Program-made: the position numbers and the translations under genes
Part shown: piece by piece, positions 46,499 to 56,370 of the stretch
Numbering within the stretch: position 1 is the first letter of the stretch
Layout: the number at the start of each line of letters is the position of its first letter
Assembly: GCA_958295835.1 (NCBI GenBank)
Contig: OY282378.1
Location: 3,001,694-3,065,693, forward strand
DNA: 64,000 nt
Reading direction: 5' to 3'
From: an uncultured Gammaproteobacteria bacterium
GTDB taxonomy: Bacteria > Pseudomonadota > Gammaproteobacteria > HK1
The notes under the pieces: generated by a model
The model's database searches: none
Told to the model about the DNA's origin: nothing
What the model saw: only the letters and a program-made list of their open reading frames with translations

Positions 46499-48928
46499 TC
46501 AGCTTCTCATCCGGGAGCCGGTGGGATCGAAGAGCGGCTCGGGCAGGATGACGGCATCGCGCATCTCGCCGAGGACCTCGACCTGGAAGCCGCCGGTGCG
46601 TTCGGCGATCTCTGCCGGCACGTAGCCCAGCGCGATGCTCGCGTTGACGTGGTGGCAGAAGCCACCGGAGGTCACCCACCCGACCGTCTCGCCGTCACAG
46701 AGCACCGGCTCGTTGGCGAGCGCGTCCGCGCCGTCCGCGTCCACCCTGAAGATCACCCGCCTGCGCTTCGGGCCGGTGCGCCGTTCCTCGACCAGCGCCT
46801 CGCGCCCGATGAAGTCGTTCTTGCGCAGGTCCACGAAACGCTCCAGGCTCGCCTCCAGCGGGCTGTAGTCCGGCGTGTACTCCCGGGTGAAGCTGCCGAA
46901 GCCCTTCTCCAGGCGTAGCGAGTTGAGCGCGCGAGCCCCGAAGTGGCGCAGCCCCAGGCCCTCGCCCACCTCGACCAGGGCGTCGTAGACCGCGAGCTGG
47001 TGGTCGGGTGGCATCCAGAGCTCGTAACCGAGATCGCCGGTGAAGGTGATGCGCCCGACCAGGGCGGACGAGAGCCCGATCTCCATCTCCCGGATCGCCA
47101 TGAACCGGAACGCCTCGTTGCCCACCTCCGCGGTCGTGACCCGCGAGAGCAACTCGCGCGCCCTCGGCCCCGCGATGCTCAGGCCCGTCAACCCGGCCCG
47201 CAGGCTGCGCAGATTCACCCCCTCGCCGGGCAGGTGCTGGTGGAACCAGCGCAGGTGGTACGCCTCCGCAGGACCCGAGCCGAAGATCATGAAGCGCTCG
47301 GGGCCGAGCTTGGCGAGGGTGAAGTCGCCGATCAGGGTGCCGCGGGGGTTGAGCATGGGTGAGAGCACCATCCTGCCTTCGGCGGGGATCCGGTTGGCGA
47401 GGAGCCGGCCGAGCCACAGCTCCGCGCCGGGTCCGGTGATCTCGTACTTGGCGAAGCCCGAGGTCTCGGTGATGCCGACGCCCTCGCGCACCGCGCGGCA
47501 CTCCTCGCCCACCGGGCCGTGTGCGTTGGAGCGGCGGAAGGTCAGGGTCTCCACCGCCTCGGTGCCCTCCGGTGCGTACCACAACGCCTGCTCCAGCCCG
47601 AACGCGACGCCGAACACCGCCCCCTTCGCCTTCAGGCGGTCGTGGATCGGGGTGCGGCGCAGGGGCCGCCCGGCGGGACGTTCCTCGTTGGGGAAGGGCA
47701 CCAGGAAGCGGGTGGCGTAGGTCTGGCGGGCCATCGCCCGCGCGTAAGCCGGCCCGGCGTAGTCGCCGAAACGCGCCACGTCCATCGCCCAGGTGTCCAT
47801 GCCCGGATCGCCGTCGATCATCCAGTGGGCGAGCGCAAGGCCGACGCCTCCGCCCTGGCTGAAGCCCGCCAGGACGCCGCATGCGGCCCAGTAGTTCTTC
47901 ACCTCCGGCACCGGCCCCACCAGCGGATTGCCGTCCGGGGTGAAGGTGAACGGGCCGTTGACGATCTGCTTGATGCCCGCCTTCTCCAGGGCCGGGAAGC
48001 GCTCGAAGGCGCGCATGAGGTTGTCGCCGATCCGGTCGAGGTCGTCGGGCAGCAGGTCTTGCCCGAAGTCCCAGGGGGTCGTGTGCTCGCACCAGGGCTG
48101 CCCGTGCTTCTCGTAGGTGCCGACCAGCACCCCCTGGCCCTCCTGGCGCATGTAGAGCTCGCCGCCGAAGTCGATGACGTGCAGCATCTCGCCCCCGGAC
48201 CCTGCGCCCCCGGACCCCGCGATCTCGGGAACCTCGTCGGTGACGATGTACTGGTGCTCCATCGGCGCGAAGGGATGCACGACGCCGGCCATCAGACCGA
48301 CCTCGCGCGCCCACAGCCCGGCGGCGTTCACGACATGCTCCGCGTGCAGCGTGCCCTTCTCCGTCACCACGTCCCAGGTGCCGTCGGGGCGCTGGCGGAG
48401 ATCCACCACACGGTTGTTCCGGTAGATGACCGCGCCCCCGGCCCGCGCCGCCCCGGCGTAGGCGTGGGTCACCCCCGAAGGGTCGATATGGCCTTCGTTG
48501 GGATCGTAGAGCGCACCGACATAGTGCTCGGGGTTCATGATCGGCAACATGCGCGCCGCTTCCTGCAGATCGATGAACTCGGTGTCCAGGCCGAGGTAGC
48601 GGCCACGGCCGCGGGCGGTGTTGAGGTAGTCGAGCCGGTCTTGCGTGTCGGCGAGCATGAGGCCGCCGGTGAGGTGGATGCCGCAGGACTGCCCCGACGC
48701 CTCCTCGATCTCCTTGTAGACCTTGAGGGTGTAGTCCTGGAGCTTGGCGACGTTGGGGTCGGAGTTGAACGTGTGCATGCCGCCGGCGGCGTGCCAGGTC
48801 GAGCCGGCGGTGAGCTCCGAGCGCTCGATCAGGGCCACGTCCTTCCAGCCGTGCTTGACGAGGTGGTAGAGGACGCTGCAACCGACCACGCCGCCGCCGA
48901 TGACCGCCACCCGGACAGGTGATTTCAT
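46499..48928 (-). CDS. Dimethylglycine/sarcosine dehydrogenase-like FAD-dependent oxidoreductase
   Basis: 809 residues from ATG 48928 with GGAG eight bases upstream. N-terminal FAD Rossmann domain ([17 protein letters not shown], about 6-22) with the [16 protein letters not shown] segment of covalent-flavin amine dehydrogenases, then a linker and a C-terminal GcvT/aminomethyltransferase-like domain ([18 protein letters not shown], and [17 protein letters not shown]). The family demethylates dimethylglycine or sarcosine and passes the C1 unit to tetrahydrofolate. A short low-complexity insert GSGGAGSGG lies in the middle. Flanked by a broken IS21 gene on one side. Confidence 0.93.
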   Translation of the reverse strand: MKSPVRVAVIGGGVVGCSVLYHLVKHGWKDVALIERSELTAGSTWHAAGGMHTFNSDPNVAKLQDYTLKVYKEIEEASGQSCGIHLTGGLMLADTQDRLDYLNTARGRGRYLGLDTEFIDLQEAARMLPIMNPEHYVGALYDPNEGHIDPSGVTHAYAGAARAGGAVIYRNNRVVDLRQRPDGTWDVVTEKGTLHAEHVVNAAGLWAREVGLMAGVVHPFAPMEHQYIVTDEVPEIAGSGGAGSGGEMLHVIDFGGELYMRQEGQGVLVGTYEKHGQPWCEHTTPWDFGQDLLPDDLDRIGDNLMRAFERFPALEKAGIKQIVNGPFTFTPDGNPLVGPVPEVKNYWAACGVLAGFSQGGGVGLALAHWMIDGDPGMDTWAMDVARFGDYAGPAYARAMARQTYATRFLVPFPNEERPAGRPLRRTPIHDRLKAKGAVFGVAFGLEQALWYAPEGTEAVETLTFRRSNAHGPVGEECRAVREGVGITETSGFAKYEITGPGAELWLGRLLANRIPAEGRMVLSPMLNPRGTLIGDFTLAKLGPERFMIFGSGPAEAYHLRWFHQHLPGEGVNLRSLRAGLTGLSIAGPRARELLSRVTTAEVGNEAFRFMAIREMEIGLSSALVGRITFTGDLGYELWMPPDHQLAVYDALVEVGEGLGLRHFGARALNSLRLEKGFGSFTREYTPDYSPLEASLERFVDLRKNDFIGREALVEERRTGPKRRRVIFRVDADGADALANEPVLCDGETVGWVTSGGFCHHVNASIALGYVPAEIAERTGGFQVEVLGEMRDAVILPEPLFDPTGSRMRS

Positions 48929-49049
48929 GGATTGGATCTCCGTTCGTTGAGGGCTCGGGCCGGGACCGGGCCGAAGCGGCGGCAAGCATATAGCGGTCTC
49001 GGTGAAGGGGCCGTCGGCGCATCCCGATGTACATCCCGATCGGGCGTCG

Positions 49050-49164
49050 TGCCTGGCGCATTACTCTTGTGTTGCCAGATCCGCTGAATGAGATTCGACG
49101 TGGCGCCGACATCCGGAGTGCCGTTGGGTTTGCTCGCAAGGATGTAAACCCAGGCAATTTTCAT
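49050..49164 (-). pseudogene. GIY-YIG nuclease fragment
   Basis: About 38 codons: WVYILASKPNGTPDVGATS then NLIQRIWQHK, the first half of the ~90-residue single-domain GIY-YIG nucleases. The rest is replaced by unrelated sequence. It is AT-richer than its neighbours, suggesting recent import. Confidence 0.7.
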
Positions 49165-49454
49165 CTTGACTTTCTTTTTGGAGAAGCCCCATCCTTCTCT
49201 GCCCGACGTCAGCAACACGACGAAGGAATCGAGAGTGTCCAGGAAGTCGAGGAACTGTTTACCCACCCCCAAAATGGTCTTCTGTCTTTCTTTGGGCGGC
49301 TGATTTTGACAATGAGCATCTTGCCGTCCAACATGAAACAATTCGAGCGACGAAATATCTTCCGATACTGCAAATAGAACTCTGTCCCTTCTTCCGGCTC
49401 CTCGGCACCAACCTCCTGCGCGAATTGGCGAACTTCGTCTCTATCCCTGGACAT
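49165..49454 (-). pseudogene. Small hypothetical gene with a frameshift
   Basis: ATG 49454 begins a frame with RRSNCFMLDGKMLIVKISRP. About 60 residues in, the coherent sequence jumps to another frame (FLDFLDTLDSFVVLLTSGRE then GWGFSKKKV). Joined, the two give a plausible small protein of about 95 residues that is truncated at its end by the GIY-YIG fragment. No family was recognised with confidence. It overlaps the nuoG stop by 14 bases. Confidence 0.5.
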
Positions 49455-52065
49455 TGACTCGACCTCCGGCACTGAATCTGTCGATCATGATCGAACTGTC
49501 GCCCGCATCAAGCGCTACGGTAGCCGGAACCCCAGCCGGCAGGTACGCACAATCATCCGGAATCCGTGAATCCGAGACGACGGCAAGGGTGACCGATCCC
49601 CCATCCTGCCGCACCACCGCCGGTTCGCCTTCCACCAAGCCCAGGCGTTCGATCGTGGCCGGGCTGAGCCCCACCCCTCGGAACTCCGCATCCCTCGTCG
49701 CCTGCAACGGCTTCGAGCGGCGCACCAGTGCATCCACCGCGTGCATCGGGACCGGGGCGATGCGGGTGATCCCCTCCGCACCCTCGGTCCCCTCGACAGG
49801 CTCCGGCAGACTTCGGGGCAGCGTCCAGCCGGGGCTCCCGACCGCCGGCTCCCCGGCCGCCGCCGGTCCGCCGAGCGCCGCACGCACGTCCTCGATCGTC
49901 TCCTGCTCGAAGTCGGGGAGATCGAGGAGGTTGCCGAGGACCCGCAGCACCCGCCACGCAGGACGCGCATCCGCGTAAGGAGACACCGCGGCGCCGAAGC
50001 TCTGCCAAGTTCCCGAGAGGTTGACGAACGTCCCCTCGGTCTCCGCGAACGCGGCGGCGGGGAGGATGACGTGGGCGTACTCGGACATCGCCTCGGAGCG
50101 AAACGCGGCGAGGCTCACCACGAAACGCGCCCGGCCCAGTGCCTCTCGCGCCCGCGCGCCGTCGGCGCAATCCAGCTCGGGCTCCAATCCCATGAGCAGG
50201 TAGGCGTCGAGACCCGCCTCGATCATCGCCCGCGCGTCGAGCCCGCGCGGTTCCGCCGCCGAGCCGCGCGGCCCCCGGTGCGGCAGCGCGCCCGCGATCC
50301 ATGCGCCGGCGGGGTTCGCGCCCTCGTCCAGGGTGCCGAGCGTCGCGCCGGTGAGATCGGCGAGGCACGCCGCGAGGCCGCGCAACGCCGCCGCGTCCCG
50401 GTGGTTGATCGCCTGCGGCCCGAGCAGGACCGCGCTACGTCCGGCATCGGCCAGCGTGCGCGCGATGCGCTCGGCGGCGGCCTGCCCGGCGTCTGTCCGC
50501 CGCAATCGGCGGGGGTCGATTCCGGTGGGGTCGATTCCCATACCGCCGGCGACGCCCTCGATGTCTCCGGGGGCTCCGGGAGCGCTTGCGCTACCGGCGT
50601 GCTCGCTACCGGCCTGCTCAATACCGGCGCCCTCGATACCTCCGGCGGCGCCGGGACCGATTCCGATACCGCCGAGGCTGCCCCCAATCCCCCCGGCCAG
50701 CGCGCCAAGCCCCTCCGGCTCACGGCCCGCGATCCGGGCCGCCGCCACCGTGACCGCGGCCAGCGCGCCCGCGAGCGACGGCGGCGGGACGACCATCCGC
50801 GCCGCGGGCGCGAGGTTGAGGTCGTGGGCCATCACGTCGAGATACGTCACCGCCGCTCCGGCAAGGCTCGCCTTGCGCAGCCGGTGGTTGACGATGGGAT
50901 GCTCCTTGCGCGTGCACGAGCCGATCAGCAGCGCCGCGTCGAGCCGTTCGAGATCCTCCAGCCCCATCCCGATGGAGGGATGACCCGGCGCCGCGTCCTG
51001 GTCGGAGAAGTCGCGCTGGCGCACGCGGTGATCCACGTTGGCGCTGCCGAGGCCGCGCACCAGATGCTGGAAGAGGTAGAGCTCCTCGGCCGTACAAGAC
51101 GCCGAGGCCAGCGCCCCGAGCGCGGCCCCGCCCCTCGAAGCCACGACCTCGCGCAGCCCTGCCGCCGCCGCATCGAGCGCCTCCTCCCAGGAGACCTCCC
51201 GCCACGTCCCGCCGCGCCTGACCATCGGCGCGCGCACCCGGTCTTCGCTGTACAGGCCCTCGTACCCGAAACGGTCCCGGTCGGAGATCCACACCTCGTT
51301 GATCGCTTCGTTCGCGCGCGGCACCACGCGCATGACCCGGCCGCGGCGCACGTGCAGATGGATGTTGGAGCCCACCGGGTCGTGCGGCGCCACGCCGTCG
51401 CGCTGCACCATCTCCCAGGCGCGGGCGCGGAACCGGAAGGGCTTGGAGGTGAGCGCCCCCACCGGGCACAGGTCGATGACGTTGCCGGACAGCTCCGAGT
51501 CCACGCTCCCGGCGATGAACGTGCCGATCTCCATGTCCTCACCGCGCCCCGTCGCCCCCAGCTCCGGCATCCCCCCGATCTCCTCGCCGAAGCGCACGCA
51601 GCGCGTACAGTGGATGCAGCGGGTCATGTCGGTGGCGATCAGCGGGCCGAGGTCCTTGTCCTCGACCGCGCGCTTGCGCTCGTTGAACCGCGAGACGTCC
51701 CCGCCGTAGCCCATCGCCACGTCCTGCAGCTCGCACTCCCCGCCCTGGTCGCAGATCGGGCAGTCGAGGGGGTGGTTGATGAGCAGGAACTCCATCACCG
51801 ACTTCTGGGCGGCGCGCGCCGTCTTCGAGCGCGTGAACACCTTCATCCCGTCCATCACCGGCGTGGCGCAGGCGGGCAGCGGCTTCGGCGCCCGCTCGAC
51901 CTCGACCAGGCACATGCGGCAGTTCGCCGCCACCGTCAGCTTGTGGTGGTAGCAGAACCGGGGGATGGCGATGGCGTTCGCATCCGTCACCTCGATCACC
52001 ATCTGGCCCTTCCGCGCCCGGAAGGGACGGCCGTCGATCTCGATGCTGAGGGTGTCGTTGGTCAT
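49441..52065 (-). CDS. nuoG: NADH-quinone oxidoreductase subunit G (orphan)
   Basis: 874 residues; NuoG is more often 700-800. The Fe-S ligands are present: N-terminal 2Fe-2S (CYHHKL, ANCRMCLVE, CATPV), His-coordinated cluster (HPLDCPICDQGGECE), and CIHCTRCVRF. About 60 residues of glycine-rich sequence (GGIGGSLGGIGIGPG and continuing) are inserted at about 50520-50700. The nuo genes nuoF and nuoH, which should flank it, are absent: instead there is an IS3 remnant upstream and nuclease/IS debris downstream. So either the operon was broken here or this is a second copy used by another dehydrogenase. Confidence 0.93.
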   Translation of the reverse strand: MTNDTLSIEIDGRPFRARKGQMVIEVTDANAIAIPRFCYHHKLTVAANCRMCLVEVERAPKPLPACATPVMDGMKVFTRSKTARAAQKSVMEFLLINHPLDCPICDQGGECELQDVAMGYGGDVSRFNERKRAVEDKDLGPLIATDMTRCIHCTRCVRFGEEIGGMPELGATGRGEDMEIGTFIAGSVDSELSGNVIDLCPVGALTSKPFRFRARAWEMVQRDGVAPHDPVGSNIHLHVRRGRVMRVVPRANEAINEVWISDRDRFGYEGLYSEDRVRAPMVRRGGTWREVSWEEALDAAAAGLREVVASRGGAALGALASASCTAEELYLFQHLVRGLGSANVDHRVRQRDFSDQDAAPGHPSIGMGLEDLERLDAALLIGSCTRKEHPIVNHRLRKASLAGAAVTYLDVMAHDLNLAPAARMVVPPPSLAGALAAVTVAAARIAGREPEGLGALAGGIGGSLGGIGIGPGAAGGIEGAGIEQAGSEHAGSASAPGAPGDIEGVAGGMGIDPTGIDPRRLRRTDAGQAAAERIARTLADAGRSAVLLGPQAINHRDAAALRGLAACLADLTGATLGTLDEGANPAGAWIAGALPHRGPRGSAAEPRGLDARAMIEAGLDAYLLMGLEPELDCADGARAREALGRARFVVSLAAFRSEAMSEYAHVILPAAAFAETEGTFVNLSGTWQSFGAAVSPYADARPAWRVLRVLGNLLDLPDFEQETIEDVRAALGGPAAAGEPAVGSPGWTLPRSLPEPVEGTEGAEGITRIAPVPMHAVDALVRRSKPLQATRDAEFRGVGLSPATIERLGLVEGEPAVVRQDGGSVTLAVVSDSRIPDDCAYLPAGVPATVALDAGDSSIMIDRFSAGGRVNVQG

Positions 52066-52330
52066 CGGCGCTTTCAGCGTTTTCTTGTTACCCGGCAGGC
52101 CGGGTCGAGGGTGTCGATGGTCATGGTGCGGATCATGGCGTGGCCGGGATCATGGCGCGACCGGATGGCAGGGCAGCGATGCCGATCGCATGACGGAGCA
52201 CGGAAGTCGCATGAACATGAAGGAGCACGGGGGACATTCGGTGAGCCGGGCCGTGTGCGAGAGAAGCGGTTGGAGTGCCGGGGAAGCCGCCCGACGGTGC
52301 GTCAGTATACTGGGGATCCCGCACGCGACG
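52066..52330. other. Non-coding gap upstream of nuoG
   Basis: About 265 bases with no gene; no promoter consensus was recognised. The region borders the IS3 remnant, so upstream operon genes may have been lost here. Confidence 0.4.
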
Positions 52331-52725
52331 AGCCCTTCACGGCGCGCACGGCGCTCGTGAAGGGCTTGTTCGAGGGCATCGAAGGGCAAGTCCGTGGGCA
52401 GTGAATTCGACACCCGCCCGCCTCGCGAAAGCTTGTGCCCGTGGAAGCGGGTGCGGGGAGGCGCCGCGCACAGGCGTCGATGAGAAGGCCGTGCAGGCGA
52501 ACCCCCGCCGTGTCGCCACATAGAGCCTGCCCCCGAGTGGTGGAATCGGGGGTCCGACACCCACAGCGCATTCGGGCGGCTGACCTTGAACTCCCGATTC
52601 ACCCGTTCATCCGGACGCTCGCTGTGCACCGGCGCGCGCGGTCTTCGCATGCCGGCCCCGCACCGCGCCTTGCAGCCCCATCCGACGCACCAGCCGAGCC
52701 ACCCTCCGATGGGACTCGGATGCCA
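52331..52725 (-). mobile_element. Internal remnant of the IS3-family element (orfB)
   Basis: Translates to [17 protein letters not shown] then PRFHHSGAG, and LHERRARREGL in a shifted frame, matching the orfB of the IS at 16707-18198 over its middle third. It lacks both inverted repeats, contains frameshifts, and carries REP-like hairpin 3a but not 3b. Confidence 0.85.
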
Positions 52726-52735
52726 GGTTGACGTT

Positions 52736-53200
52736 TCACTCTGTGTCCGTAGCGGGTTCCTCCATCCCCAGATGCTCGATCTCGACGCCACCCCAGTGTT
52801 CGTCCAGGTACTCGGCGACCAGTCGGCGGTGGCAGTGATGCGGCTGGTCCTCGCTGCACAGCAGGCAGCCTTCGTCCAGCACTTCCCTTGAAAGCGTCTC
52901 CTCGATCCGCCGCCGGTGCATCAGGTCCAGAAAGCGGACTTCGTATGTATTCCAGTCGATCCGTTTCTTCCGGTAGTCGCTCAGCAGCTCCCCGGTGGGG
53001 GCAAGGTTCGGCAGGTGGACGTACTCGATGCCGCAAATCTCGTCGAGGAACCAGGCGAGGTCGTCCTTCTTCGCAAAACCGGCGAGCTGTGAACCATTGT
53101 TGAGCCTCACGTCGACCACGCGCCTGGCGCCCGACGCACGGAGCAGATCGAAGAATCGGCGGGCTGGTTTCTTCGTGAATCCGATGGTGGATAGCTTCAT
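52736..53200 (-). CDS. DUF488 family protein
   Basis: 154 residues from ATG 53200. DUF488 signatures: KLSTIGFTKKPARRFFDLL at the start, VVDVRLNN and GCLLCSEDQPHHCHRRLVAEYL near the end, with conserved Cys and His residues. It is the second of two adjacent DUF488 genes whose stop and start overlap (ATGA). Function unknown; such pairs frequently occur in defence-like or poorly characterised islands. Confidence 0.9.
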   Translation of the reverse strand: MKLSTIGFTKKPARRFFDLLRASGARRVVDVRLNNGSQLAGFAKKDDLAWFLDEICGIEYVHLPNLAPTGELLSDYRKKRIDWNTYEVRFLDLMHRRRIEETLSREVLDEGCLLCSEDQPHHCHRRLVAEYLDEHWGGVEIEHLGMEEPATDTE

Positions 53201-53814
53201 CGATCTTTACGCCCCGGTTTCGGAACATGGTTCTTTCTGACAAAGGCGATGCGTCCGGACCGGTCCTTCGTCGTCTCCTCGATCAGCGCATCAGGAAACA
53301 GATCCTCGTCCGGCTTCCCGCCTGAATCAGCCATCGACCGATCCATCGTTCTTGCATGACGTTCGAGCCCGCCGTCGGCGAGGATGTGCATCACCTCGAC
53401 ACCTTCGGCGTCGAGCGCCTGCGCGACGAGATGCGTCCGGTGGCAGTCCAGCGGCTCCTTCTCCGCGCACATGAGCGCGATGCTGTGCTTCGCGGCCCCG
53501 CCGACGACCCGGGCGACACCGTCCCGGAAACTGCTCGTCCGGGCGATCCGTTCATAACGGACATGACCACCTTCGTCATACAGGGCGGGATCTTCCGGCC
53601 GCCCGCCGAGCTCACGCCCGAGGTACACGTAATGGATGCCCCGGGCCTTGAGCGCGGCGGAAAGCGTGTTCCGGTTGAAGTGGGCGTTGAAGCGGCTCCA
53701 GGGCGCCGAGCGCACGTCGGCCACGGCGGTGACGCGGTGCTTCGACAGCAGTGCCAGGAAACCTTCCAGGGAGTGGTTGGAATGGCCGATGGTGAAGATC
53801 GGGTGCTTCGTCAT
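53197..53814 (-). CDS. DUF488 family protein (second paralogue)
   Basis: 205 residues from ATG 53814. FTIGHSNHSLEGFLALL, VADVRSAPWSRFN and ALMCAEKEPLDCHRTHLVA give the DUF488 fold with the same Cys-x-His arrangement as its neighbour but a longer, charged C-terminus. It starts 22 bases after the dual-OB gene stop and runs into the next DUF488 gene by ATGA. Confidence 0.9.
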   Translation of the reverse strand: MTKHPIFTIGHSNHSLEGFLALLSKHRVTAVADVRSAPWSRFNAHFNRNTLSAALKARGIHYVYLGRELGGRPEDPALYDEGGHVRYERIARTSSFRDGVARVVGGAAKHSIALMCAEKEPLDCHRTHLVAQALDAEGVEVMHILADGGLERHARTMDRSMADSGGKPDEDLFPDALIEETTKDRSGRIAFVRKNHVPKPGRKDR

Positions 53815-53836
53815 GTCCGCCGCCCGGCCGCTGCCG

Positions 53837-54514
53837 CTAATCGCATTCGATGATCGCGGCGATGAGCTTGTAGCAGGCGCCTCCGTACGGTTCCCCGAGG
53901 CTGACGGTCAGGTAGCACTCGCCGATCTCGTAGGCGCCGTCCAGCTTCGCAAGATACTCCCGCTCGTATCCGGGATCGGTCACCCACAACGCATAGTCCC
54001 TGCCGGCGTGGGAGAACCGCCCCTGCACGCGCCGCTTGGAATTGCCGAACGCCTCGCCGGGCCTGAACACTTCGAATTCGAGCCGCCCGACGTGGATCAG
54101 CCGCAATGAACCGGAAATCGACCCCATCAATTCGAGAGGAATCTTGTCGTTCTTCCCATTCCAGGTGCTGTGCCCGTCGCTCCAGAGCGGCGCGACGGGA
54201 TCGACGAGACGGGGAAGATCGAACCACGAATACGCTCCCTCCTTCCCCCAGTAGTATTCGGGGTCGAGCAACCAGTTCTCCGTTTGCCAGTCCTCCGGCA
54301 GCGGCTCGAGAACCGGGATGTCGACGATGTCGAGCACCCGGGGATCGCTGCCGTCCTCGTACTCGGACACTTCCCGGCCTTCGCGCACACTCACCGGCCG
54401 AATCCAGCGCCCCGCTCCCCGTGCTTCGCTCCATTCGCGGCCCGCGATACAGCGGCCCACCAGCTTCCGGGAATTCGCAAGGCAGACGATCCGCTTGCTT
54501 GATGTCGCGTGCAT
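53837..54514 (-). CDS. Dual OB-domain protein, DUF488-cluster partner
   Basis: 225 residues from ATG 54514; an earlier in-frame ATG exists but the family start (SKRIVCLANSRKLVGRCIAG) is close to 54514. The protein resembles the dual-OB proteins that neighbour DUF488 genes: two beta-rich halves, the second containing IHVGRLEFEVFRPGEAF and DYALWVTDPGYEREYLAKL. The OB fold suggests nucleic-acid binding. First gene of a three-gene set with the two DUF488 proteins. Confidence 0.75.
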   Translation of the reverse strand: MHATSSKRIVCLANSRKLVGRCIAGREWSEARGAGRWIRPVSVREGREVSEYEDGSDPRVLDIVDIPVLEPLPEDWQTENWLLDPEYYWGKEGAYSWFDLPRLVDPVAPLWSDGHSTWNGKNDKIPLELMGSISGSLRLIHVGRLEFEVFRPGEAFGNSKRRVQGRFSHAGRDYALWVTDPGYEREYLAKLDGAYEIGECYLTVSLGEPYGGACYKLIAAIIECD

Positions 54515-54655
54515 CGGTCTGGTAGTCGGCGTCGCTTCGCTCGCCGGCATAGCTGACGGCCTGTATGTGCGCATGAGGAAGCCACCGCTGCGGTCGGGCG
54601 TACAGAGGAGGACGTCGGTGAGCGTCAGCGGCGGACTCGCCGCGTGGACAATGCG

Positions 54656-56323
54656 CTACAGCGCCCAGACGGTCACTGCGCGCCCGTCGTGCCGGTGCTC
54701 GCTTCGGGCCTCCTCGCCTTCGCGCCTCCGCTCGTTTCCACCCGCCTCGCCGTCGTTGCCCTGGCGATCCTCCGCGCCCTCGCTGCGCCGCCGCTCCTCG
54801 CTACGATGGTCGATCACCACCAGATGCCCTTCCTCCGCCCCGCACTTCTTCATGTAGCCCAACGTCTGCTTCACGCCCTGCTCGACCGTCCACGCAAGGC
54901 TCTTGCGGTCCGAGTCCCGCAACACCTTGCATTCGACCACGAACCGCTCCCACAGGTCCGACGGCTGCCCCGACTCCCGCGGCCACAGCACCAGCAGGTC
55001 CGTCCGTCCTCGCCCCAACCCGTACTCCCGCTCGATGCGACCGCCCCCGTTCACCACACGTTGCAGGTACGACTGCAAGATGAGCTGCGGACCGGCTTCG
55101 GGGTAGTCGCCAAAGCGCCCCAACCAGTGCTCGGAATGCTCCCCGAAGAACGTGCGGAACGCCGTCAGCAGCTTCGTCATGTCCAGACGGCCATCGTCGT
55201 CCACGTACCACGCCACCTGCACGTCCAGGCTGTCCTGCAACACGTAGCCCAGCTCCCGCGGCACCACCTCCGCGTAGATCGGGTTCGCGATGCGCGGCGG
55301 CGAATCCGGCGCCAGCAGCCCCAGGTCGCGCACATACTCCAGGTCGCGGGCTTGGTGCTGTACCTCGCCCCCGCTCAGGAGGGGCTCGACGACGCGCCGT
55401 ACCCGTTCCTCCTCCAGCTTGTGCGCCAACTGGTCCAGATGTGTGCGCCGCGACAGGATGAGCTCCTCCCGTGCAGCGTAGACGTCGTCCACTTCGATGG
55501 TCCGCGAGCGGTCCCGCCCCGCCTTGTTGTCGAAGCAGACCCCCGCGCACAGCGCGTTCACCAGCCACGGCTGGCCTTGCGTCTGCGTCCACACCGAATC
55601 CAGCGCCGCCGCCGTGAACCGCTGGCCGGTCTCCTCCGTGTGCTGCGCCATCAGCGCCCGCGTCTCCGCTTCGGTGAAGTCGCCCATGCGAAGCGACTTC
55701 GCCGCGACGTTGAACGGACTGCCGCCGGCGATGACCTCGCCGGCGCTCGACCGGATGCGGTAGTCGCGGATGTCGCGCACCCCGCACAGCACCACGCTCT
55801 GCGGGAAGCCTCCGGGGCGTTGCTGGTAGCCGGCGCGCAACTGGCGCAGCACCGAGAGCAGGGTGTCGCCGACCAGCGAGTCGATCTCGTCCACCAGCAG
55901 CACCAGCGGCGTCTGGTTCGCCATGCACCAGCGGGTGAGCAACCCCTTGAGAGCGTTTTCCGGCCCCATGTCCGCCAGGACGTCAAGCCAGACCCCGGTG
56001 GGATAGTCGTCGCCTAGCAGCAGCGCGCTGTCGGCCAGGCTGCCCAGAATGGCGCGGATGCCGCGCGCGGTGTCGTCGCGCGCCACCTGGCCGACCTCGA
56101 CGTTCACGTCCACGCACCGGAAGTCGCCGGCCGCCCCGCTGTTGAGCAGATCGCGCAGGGCGATGAGCGCGGAGGTCTTGCCGGTCTGGCGCGGTGCGTG
56201 CAGCACGAAGTAGCGCTTGGCCCGAATCAGGCCCAGGAGCTCGTCGACGTCCACGCGATCTAGCGGCGGAATGGCGTAGTGGTCGTCCGGGCGCACCGGC
56301 CCTTCGGTGTTGAAGAAGCGCAT
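54656..56323 (-). CDS. AAA-type ATPase with C-terminal PD-(D/E)XK-like nuclease segment
   Basis: 555 residues from ATG 56323. Walker A APRQTGKTSAL (43-53), Walker B VLLVDEIDSL and the arrangement of AAA-ATPase_like proteins. The C-terminal region reads GRGRTDLLVLWP then FVVECKVLR, fitting the D...ExK core of DUF1703-like nucleases. The end is a highly charged R/E tail (SEERRRSEGAEDRQG) with the composition of a shifted frame, so the true stop may have been lost. Such ATPase-nuclease fusions are common in defence islands, and it lies beside the DUF488 set on the same strand. Confidence 0.85.
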   Translation of the reverse strand: MRFFNTEGPVRPDDHYAIPPLDRVDVDELLGLIRAKRYFVLHAPRQTGKTSALIALRDLLNSGAAGDFRCVDVNVEVGQVARDDTARGIRAILGSLADSALLLGDDYPTGVWLDVLADMGPENALKGLLTRWCMANQTPLVLLVDEIDSLVGDTLLSVLRQLRAGYQQRPGGFPQSVVLCGVRDIRDYRIRSSAGEVIAGGSPFNVAAKSLRMGDFTEAETRALMAQHTEETGQRFTAAALDSVWTQTQGQPWLVNALCAGVCFDNKAGRDRSRTIEVDDVYAAREELILSRRTHLDQLAHKLEEERVRRVVEPLLSGGEVQHQARDLEYVRDLGLLAPDSPPRIANPIYAEVVPRELGYVLQDSLDVQVAWYVDDDGRLDMTKLLTAFRTFFGEHSEHWLGRFGDYPEAGPQLILQSYLQRVVNGGGRIEREYGLGRGRTDLLVLWPRESGQPSDLWERFVVECKVLRDSDRKSLAWTVEQGVKQTLGYMKKCGAEEGHLVVIDHRSEERRRSEGAEDRQGNDGEAGGNERRREGEEARSEHRHDGRAVTVWAL

Positions 56324-56370
56324 GGATCGATTATGACACCTGCCGCACTGGTTTCGGGGCTGCGCTCCGC

